Shown piece after piece: positions 59,864-64,000 of a stretch of DNA of 64,000 nt. The translations under genes and the position numbers were made by a program. The first letter of the stretch is position 1. Every line of letters begins with the position of its first letter. The stretch comes from UBA6627 sp965248675 (lineage in GTDB: Bacteria; Chloroflexota; Dehalococcoidia; UBA2979), in the NCBI GenBank assembly GCA_965248675.1, contig CBDFJZ010000006.1, forward strand, positions 186,001-250,000, read 5' to 3'. A model generated the notes under the pieces. That model saw only the letters and a program-made list of their open reading frames with translations, did not search any database and was not told the origin of the DNA.

Positions 59864-60793
59864 CTACGCGTTCACCGGCTTCTCGCTCTCAGCGCCTGCG
59901 CCGGTGGCGAGGCCTCGGTCGTGGGGGGCCGAGGCGTAGGCGCCACGGAAGTCGCGGAACGGACCGTCGCGCCACTCGAGGGCGGCCTTGAGGCCCTCCT
60001 CGCGGGAGATGCGGCCGAACTCGCCCGCAGCGGGGCGGTGCTTGCTCATCGCCTCGACGTCCGTGCCGGACATGAGGCCGGTGCGGATGCCCATGATCTC
60101 GTACTGGCGGTTGACGGCGCGCTTGTTGTAGGCGAGCAGGTCGTTGTCGATGTGGCCCAGGCGCTCGGCGAACTTCTCGGTGATCTCCTCGAGTTGGTCG
60201 GGTGGAACGGCGTACGTGGCCCAGCCCATCCACTCCATGTCCTTCCCGGAGAAGGCATCGCCGGTGTAGGCGAAGAGGCGAGCCTTGGCGGGCGGGAGGA
60301 ACCAGGGCGCCCACATCATGTCCATCGTCCCCATCGCGCGAACGGGCGGGTACCCGACCTGGGCGTCCTCGGCGACGATGCGGAAGTCGCAGATCGAGGC
60401 GAGCTCCGTGCCGCCGGCGAGGCAGTAGCCCTGGATCTGAGCGACGACGGGCTTCGACAGCTCCCAGATCATCCAGTTGGCGAGGATGGTGTGCCGCGAC
60501 CAATCGTAGTGGTTGGGGTGAGTGGAGCCGGTGTCGGGCATCAGCGAGTGCGGCTCGACGTAGTCGCTGGGCTGCGGCTGCGGCGCGAGGTCGTAGCCGG
60601 CGCTGAAGGCGCGGCCGTTGGCGCGGAGGATGATCACGCCGACCTCGCGGTCGCCCTCGGCCTCGCGCATGGCGTGGAAGACTTCGCCGCGAAGCTCGTT
60701 CGAGAGGGCGTTGAGCTTCTCCGGGCGGTCGAGCGTGATGCGGGCGATGCGGCCCTCGGTCTCGTACTGGATGAAGTCGTAGTCGGGGGTCAT
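59864..60793 (-). CDS. Enoyl-CoA hydratase/isomerase family protein
   Basis: 309 residues after GAGAGGAC. Crotonase signature: RIARITLDRPEKLNALSNELRGEVFHAM, VIILRANGRAFSAGYDL and AQIQGYCLAGGTELASICDFRIVAEDAQVGYPPVRAMGTMD. The catalytic Glu of hydratases near GGTELA is present; the usual second Glu is not clear. C-terminal extension of about 40 residues. It would hydrate or isomerise CoA thioesters. Confidence 0.9.
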   Translation of the reverse strand: MTPDYDFIQYETEGRIARITLDRPEKLNALSNELRGEVFHAMREAEGDREVGVIILRANGRAFSAGYDLAPQPQPSDYVEPHSLMPDTGSTHPNHYDWSRHTILANWMIWELSKPVVAQIQGYCLAGGTELASICDFRIVAEDAQVGYPPVRAMGTMDMMWAPWFLPPAKARLFAYTGDAFSGKDMEWMGWATYAVPPDQLEEITEKFAERLGHIDNDLLAYNKRAVNRQYEIMGIRTGLMSGTDVEAMSKHRPAAGEFGRISREEGLKAALEWRDGPFRDFRGAYASAPHDRGLATGAGAESEKPVNA

Positions 60794-60989
60794 GGTCTTG
60801 TCCTCTCGCCGCGCGGTGCGGCGCCAGCATAGCCGGAGTGCGCTGCCTCGGACGGTCCGCCGCGTGCGGTGGGTTCCTCGGGATGGCTCAGGTGGTCAGT
60901 GGTCAGCGCCCACTGGCTCGCAACGCGTGGGCGAGGCCAGCCGGGGGTGCTAGATTTCGCCTCGGTTCGTGGAGATCGAGGGAGACCCC

Positions 60990-62162
60990 ATGGGTTGGTC
61001 AACGACGCAGCGGTTCGGCCTGACCCATCACCGGCCGCAGCGCAGCTTCAAGGGCTACACGTTGGTCGTCCCGTCCGGCGGCGGCTCCGCCTATCTGGTG
61101 GACATGGATGGCCGCTTCGTTCACCGCTGGTCGTTCGACGGGTTCGTCCCCGCCAAGTCCGAGTTGCTCGAGAACGGGAACCTGCTGGTGATGGGTGTCG
61201 ACCGGGCGCTGCGCCTGGAGGGTCCAGCGCCCGAGGTGGGCTCGCCGCCGGAGCCCTTCGAGCTTCGTGTACGTCGACTGGGGGCGAACGCCTCGAGACT
61301 GGTCGAGGTGACGTGGGACGGCGAGCTCGTCTGGGAATACGAGAACATCGCGATTCACCATGACTGGAAGCGGCTGCCGAACGGCAACACGATCTTCCCG
61401 GAGTGGGTCGAGATGCCCGAGGAGAAGACGAAGCAGGTGAAAGGCGGGACGCGGCTGCCGAAGGAGAAACTGCCGCCCTGCATGCTGGGCGACGACCTGG
61501 TGGAGATCGACCCGAACGGGAACGAGGTGCGGCGGGTCGAGACCTGGAGGCTGTTCGATCCTCGGAAGGACCCGATCTGTCCGCTAGAGCCGCGGATCGA
61601 GTGGACGCACATCAACAGCATCGACGTGAACGACGATGGCGAGATCGCGATCTCATGCCGGAACAACAGCCGAGTCGCGGTGATCAGCCCGGACGGGGAG
61701 ATGACGTGGAAGTACGGAGCGCCCGACACCGGCCACCAGCACCACGCGACGTTCGTGAGTGGCGGCAACATCCAGATCTTCGACAACGGGATGCACCGGG
61801 TGCGTCGCCCGTCGACGTCGAAGGTGATCGAGGTGGACCGGTCTACCAACGAGGTGGTCTGGGGCTACGAGGGTGACCCGCCGGCGCAGTTCTTCAGCGG
61901 CCACATCTCGGGCGCGACCCGGCTCCCGAACAGCAACACACTGGTCTGCGAGGGCACGTCGGGGCGGCTGTTCGAAGTGACGCGCGGCGGGGAGGTCGTC
62001 TGGGAGTGGTGGAACCCGGTCTACAGCACCCGACCGAGCGGCGAGTCGATGGGGTGGCTCTTCCGTGCCTATCGGTACTCGCCGGACCATCCGGGGCTGG
62101 CCGGGCGCGACCTCGATCCTGAGCGTCTCAGCGATCTGAACCGGCTGTACCAGCTCTCCTAG
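60990..62162 (+). CDS. Arylsulfotransferase-like beta-propeller protein
   Basis: 390 residues from the ATG after GGGAG; an upstream GTG is less likely. The repeated pattern of GxxxLVxxxDG/W-E(Y/W) units, with HHDWKRLPNGNTIFPEW, EWTHINSIDVNDDGEIAISCRNNSRVAVISPDG, HQHHATFVSGGNIQIFDNG and SGATRLPNSNTLVCEGTSGRLFEVTRGGEVVWEW is that of the ASST/ArylSulfotrans propeller family. His residues typical of ASST substrate binding (HHD, THIN, HQHHA) are present. No signal peptide, so cytoplasmic. The enzyme function is inferred. Confidence 0.75.
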   Translation: MGWSTTQRFGLTHHRPQRSFKGYTLVVPSGGGSAYLVDMDGRFVHRWSFDGFVPAKSELLENGNLLVMGVDRALRLEGPAPEVGSPPEPFELRVRRLGANASRLVEVTWDGELVWEYENIAIHHDWKRLPNGNTIFPEWVEMPEEKTKQVKGGTRLPKEKLPPCMLGDDLVEIDPNGNEVRRVETWRLFDPRKDPICPLEPRIEWTHINSIDVNDDGEIAISCRNNSRVAVISPDGEMTWKYGAPDTGHQHHATFVSGGNIQIFDNGMHRVRRPSTSKVIEVDRSTNEVVWGYEGDPPAQFFSGHISGATRLPNSNTLVCEGTSGRLFEVTRGGEVVWEWWNPVYSTRPSGESMGWLFRAYRYSPDHPGLAGRDLDPERLSDLNRLYQLS

Positions 62163-62686
62163 ACGATCGTGAGGTCGTGGATGAAGAAGCCGCGCTCTTC
62201 GTCGGCGATCCGGAGATTGAAGTCGATCCAGACTTCGGTCGGGTAGCCGGCTGCTGCATAGCTGACGCGGATCTCAGCGGCGTCCTGGTCGATCGCGTCC
62301 TGGATCAGGTCGAAGAGCTGTTCGACGGAGACGTACTCGGCGAGCTGCTCGGGCGTGAGCTGGATGCCGCTCTCGGTGACCGTGCCGTCCTCGACACTGC
62401 CGCCGCGCACCTCGAGGTCGACGCGCTGGACGTAGTCGACGATGCAGAAACACTGCCAGTTGAAGGTCATGTCGTAGTCGTCGCCACCGCTCGCGGCCCA
62501 GAGGGCGCGCGCCGCGTCGAGAGCGGCCTGCCGGTCGGCGAGTGAGTTCGGATCGACGATCTCGGTGGGTGCGGGGGTCGGTGCCGGCGTCGAGGTCGGA
62601 GACGGCTCGGCGCCGTTCGCGCTCGTGCCGCACGCGACGAGCAGCGCGGCCGCAACCACGCCGAGGATGATGGTGGCTCTGTGCAT
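62159..62686 (-). CDS. DUF6174-like lipoprotein
   Basis: 175 residues after GGAGG. Signal peptide with lipobox (ALLVAC, Cys18), a Pro/Thr linker, then a domain with DYDMTFNWQCFCIVDYVQRVDLEVRGGSVEDG and AIDQDAAEIRVSYAAAGYPTEVWIDFNLRIADEERGFFIHDLTIV, the DUF6174 pattern including the CxC. It overlaps the stop of the convergent propeller gene by 4 bp. Function unknown. Confidence 0.8.
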   Translation of the reverse strand: MHRATIILGVVAAALLVACGTSANGAEPSPTSTPAPTPAPTEIVDPNSLADRQAALDAARALWAASGGDDYDMTFNWQCFCIVDYVQRVDLEVRGGSVEDGTVTESGIQLTPEQLAEYVSVEQLFDLIQDAIDQDAAEIRVSYAAAGYPTEVWIDFNLRIADEERGFFIHDLTIV

Positions 62687-62790
62687 GGTGTCCTCCGGTG
62701 TCGCCTGATCAACGAGGCCGGGGGCGTCGGGGTTCCCGGCGTTCATGGTTCATGTGATGAGTGGCCGAGCGACCTCGATTGCCGGGAGCG

Positions 62791-62990
62791 CTACCAGGAG
62801 GCCTCGGCGATGAACGAGCCGATGCCGATCGCGAAGCGCTTCATCCAACCCTCACGGTAGTCGTCCGGGAACCCGGTGGTCGGCTCGCACCCGGCGGCGG
62901 CCTCGGCGCTATGGCGCGTTGACGACCGCCACCGCGATCGGCTCGGCGGAAGGCCCGAGGGAGAACCAGAGGGTCTGTTCGCCCTCGGGC
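62791..62990 (-). pseudogene. Possible gene remnant between the lipoprotein and GrpB genes
   Basis: Two short peptide-like stretches occur on the minus strand in different frames: VTPEGEQTLWFSLGPSAEP just after the GrpB stop, and GFPDDYREGWMKRFAIGIGS ending in TAG at 62791. They resemble the tail of an SRPBCC-type protein but lack any start. It may be decayed coding DNA. The rest of the stretch 62687-62991 holds nothing else that I could support. Confidence 0.3.
62953..62990. terminator. Hairpin downstream of the GrpB-family gene
   Basis: GCCCGAGGG and CCCTCGGGC form a perfect 9-bp stem around a 20-base loop, starting 2 bp after the GrpB stop (minus strand). No T-run is present. Confidence 0.4.
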
Positions 62991-62991
62991 G

Positions 62992-63528
62992 TTACTCGAT
63001 CCGCGAGCGCGCCGCCTCGAGAGCGCGCTCGACGAAGGCGGACTTCTGGTTGCTGAACTCGACCGGGTCGAAGCGGTAGCGCGCTTGCAACTCGCGCTTG
63101 AGCGCGGCGTACTCATCGCGCGCCGCCTGGTGCGAGCGGAGGTAGTCGCGAAAGTCGAGGTGATCGTGCCACTGGCCTTCGCCCACAGCGTACGCGTGGA
63201 CGTGGACGTCGTGACGGTGGAAGTAGTGGCGGTGGGGAAGTCCGTGCTCCCCTCGCGCCTCGAACCCAAGTCGGGTCATCGCCCTCACGATCGTCGTGCC
63301 CGCCTCGTACGAGGCGAGGCCGGGCATCAGGTCGATGATCGGCTTCGCGAGCATCCCGGGCACCGCGGTGCTGCCGATGTGATGCACCTCGAGGACGGGA
63401 TCGCCGGCGGCGTCGACGATCTGGGCGATCCACCCGGCAGCGAGCGCGGGCCAGCTCGGATCGTAGGGCTGCAGGATCACCTCGCGGCGAGCAGGCGGAG
63501 GCGGCGCGGTGCGGTCATCGTCGCTCAT
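62992..63528 (-). CDS. GrpB-family protein (nucleotidyltransferase superfamily)
   Basis: 178 residues. VILQPYDPSWPALAAGWIAQIVDAAGDPVLEVHHIGSTAVPGMLAKPIIDLMPG is the GrpB/UPF0157 signature (YxPxWxxxF...HIGSTAVPG(L/M)xAKPIIDL), with the GST...D of the NT fold. RHDVHVHAYAVGEGQWHDHLDFRDYLRSH follows. Function unknown, possibly a small-molecule nucleotidyl- or phosphotransfer enzyme. A GTG two codons upstream (63534) is an alternative start. Confidence 0.9.
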   Translation of the reverse strand: MSDDDRTAPPPPARREVILQPYDPSWPALAAGWIAQIVDAAGDPVLEVHHIGSTAVPGMLAKPIIDLMPGLASYEAGTTIVRAMTRLGFEARGEHGLPHRHYFHRHDVHVHAYAVGEGQWHDHLDFRDYLRSHQAARDEYAALKRELQARYRFDPVEFSNQKSAFVERALEAARSRIE

Positions 63529-63671
63529 ATCCACAGCTTTCAGAGCAGCCGGCTTCGCACGCCGAATCCTTGAGAACGCCGCAGCCAGCGTGGGGTTACC
63601 GGGCGCCGCTCACGAAGGGTATATTCGCCGCTCTCGCGATGCTCACCGCTTGCTGATGCCCTGGACGCCGG

Positions 63672-64000
63672 ATGCCGTTCGTCACGCACCTCGATGGGGA
63701 GATCGAATACTTCGTGAGGGGCAGCGGGACACCGCTCATGCTCGTGGCCGGGGTGGGCGATACCGCGGAGATGTGGGACGACCACGGGTATGTGGACGCG
63801 TTCAGCCCCCACTTCACCACGATCGCGGTGAACCCACGCGGCTACGGTGGCAGCTCGCCGATCGCTGAGCTGAAACATCTGGCGTACGCGCTCTATCGCG
63901 ACGAGCTGCACGCGGTGATCGATGACATCGGGAGCGAACGGGGCACCGTCATGGGCTCCTCCCGAGGCTGGATTCTCAGCACCGCCCTGGCGACGGAGTA
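63672..64000 (+). CDS. Alpha/beta hydrolase (3' end outside window)
   Basis: 109 codons are visible. The start MPFVTHLDGEIEYFVRGSGTPLMLVAGVGDTAEMWDDHGYVDAFSPHFTTIAVNPRGYGGS is the first half of an alpha/beta hydrolase fold, and TVMGSSRGWILSTALA contains the nucleophile elbow (GxSxG). The usual HG of the oxyanion region is AGVGD here. The gene runs off the window. Family-wide activity is ester or C-C bond cleavage. Confidence 0.8.
   Translation, partial: MPFVTHLDGEIEYFVRGSGTPLMLVAGVGDTAEMWDDHGYVDAFSPHFTTIAVNPRGYGGSSPIAELKHLAYALYRDELHAVIDDIGSERGTVMGSSRGWILSTALATE

Noticed and set aside
1..64000. CRISPR array, tRNA or rRNA genes
   Set aside because: No regular 20-40-bp repeat-spacer series and no cloverleaf or rRNA-like sequence was found by eye; small RNAs cannot be excluded.

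Overview
The window is a GC-rich bacterial chromosome segment of 64 kb with about 70 protein genes, both ends cutting through a gene. No rRNA, tRNA or CRISPR array was seen. The gene content is dominated by repeated families of organic-compound catabolism: SDR dehydrogenases (four), luciferase-like/F420-type oxidoreductases (three), CaiB/BaiF CoA-transferases (two), amidases (two), VOC proteins (three), DinB-fold proteins (three), carboxymuconolactone decarboxylase-like proteins (two), MaoC-type dehydratase subunits, an acyl-CoA dehydrogenase, an enoyl-CoA hydratase, an epoxide hydrolase and a phosphotriesterase-like hydrolase. Together with many GTG/TTG starts and strong GGAGG sites, this resembles free-living Chloroflexota (Dehalococcoidia/SAR202-like). 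A high-GC actinomycete is the alternative. This placement is an inference, because no marker gene is present.

Layout. 0-6.2 kb: cell-surface and envelope genes on the minus strand (two lipoprotein hydrolases, a secreted six-repeat Ig-like protein now broken, an ECF sigma factor and a membrane anti-sigma-like protein). 6.3-13.9 kb: VOC, GNAT and SDR genes, a HigB/HigA-like toxin-antitoxin pair with its own operator, an amidase, an acyl-CoA dehydrogenase, a frameshifted SDR and a long ProA-like aldehyde dehydrogenase. 14.0-14.9 kb: a frameshifted abortive-infection-type gene in lower-GC DNA. 15-37.4 kb: catabolic clusters, many with translational coupling, plus a 1073-residue zinc-ribbon membrane protein. 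37.5-41.3 kb: a small RDD-family membrane gene interrupted by a 3.2-kb mobile element. 41.4-55.5 kb: more catabolic enzymes, an ArsR-SRPBCC fusion regulator, Nudix, phosphotransferase-like and glycosyltransferase-like genes. 55.5-58.6 kb: a tandemly duplicated, divergently transcribed pair of RDD membrane genes. 58.7-64 kb: aminotransferase V, enoyl-CoA hydratase, an arylsulfotransferase-like propeller, a lipoprotein, a GrpB-family gene and a truncated alpha/beta hydrolase.

The most notable object is the 3.2-kb element. It has perfect 18-bp terminal inverted repeats, an 8-bp target duplication (GTCTGGAC) and an IS1-type transposase of 282 residues. It also carries passenger genes: a zinc-ribbon peptide, a basic GGLKGGKARA-type protein, an XRE-ImmA/IrrE protease-regulator, and an upstream partner gene split by a 7-bp tandem duplication. 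Removing the element and one target copy rejoins the RDD gene in frame.

A second window-wide pattern is that several otherwise intact genes (three SDRs, the abortive-infection gene twice, the repeat protein) are each broken by what looks like one missing base. Systematic indel errors in the source sequence should therefore be excluded before they are called pseudogenes.
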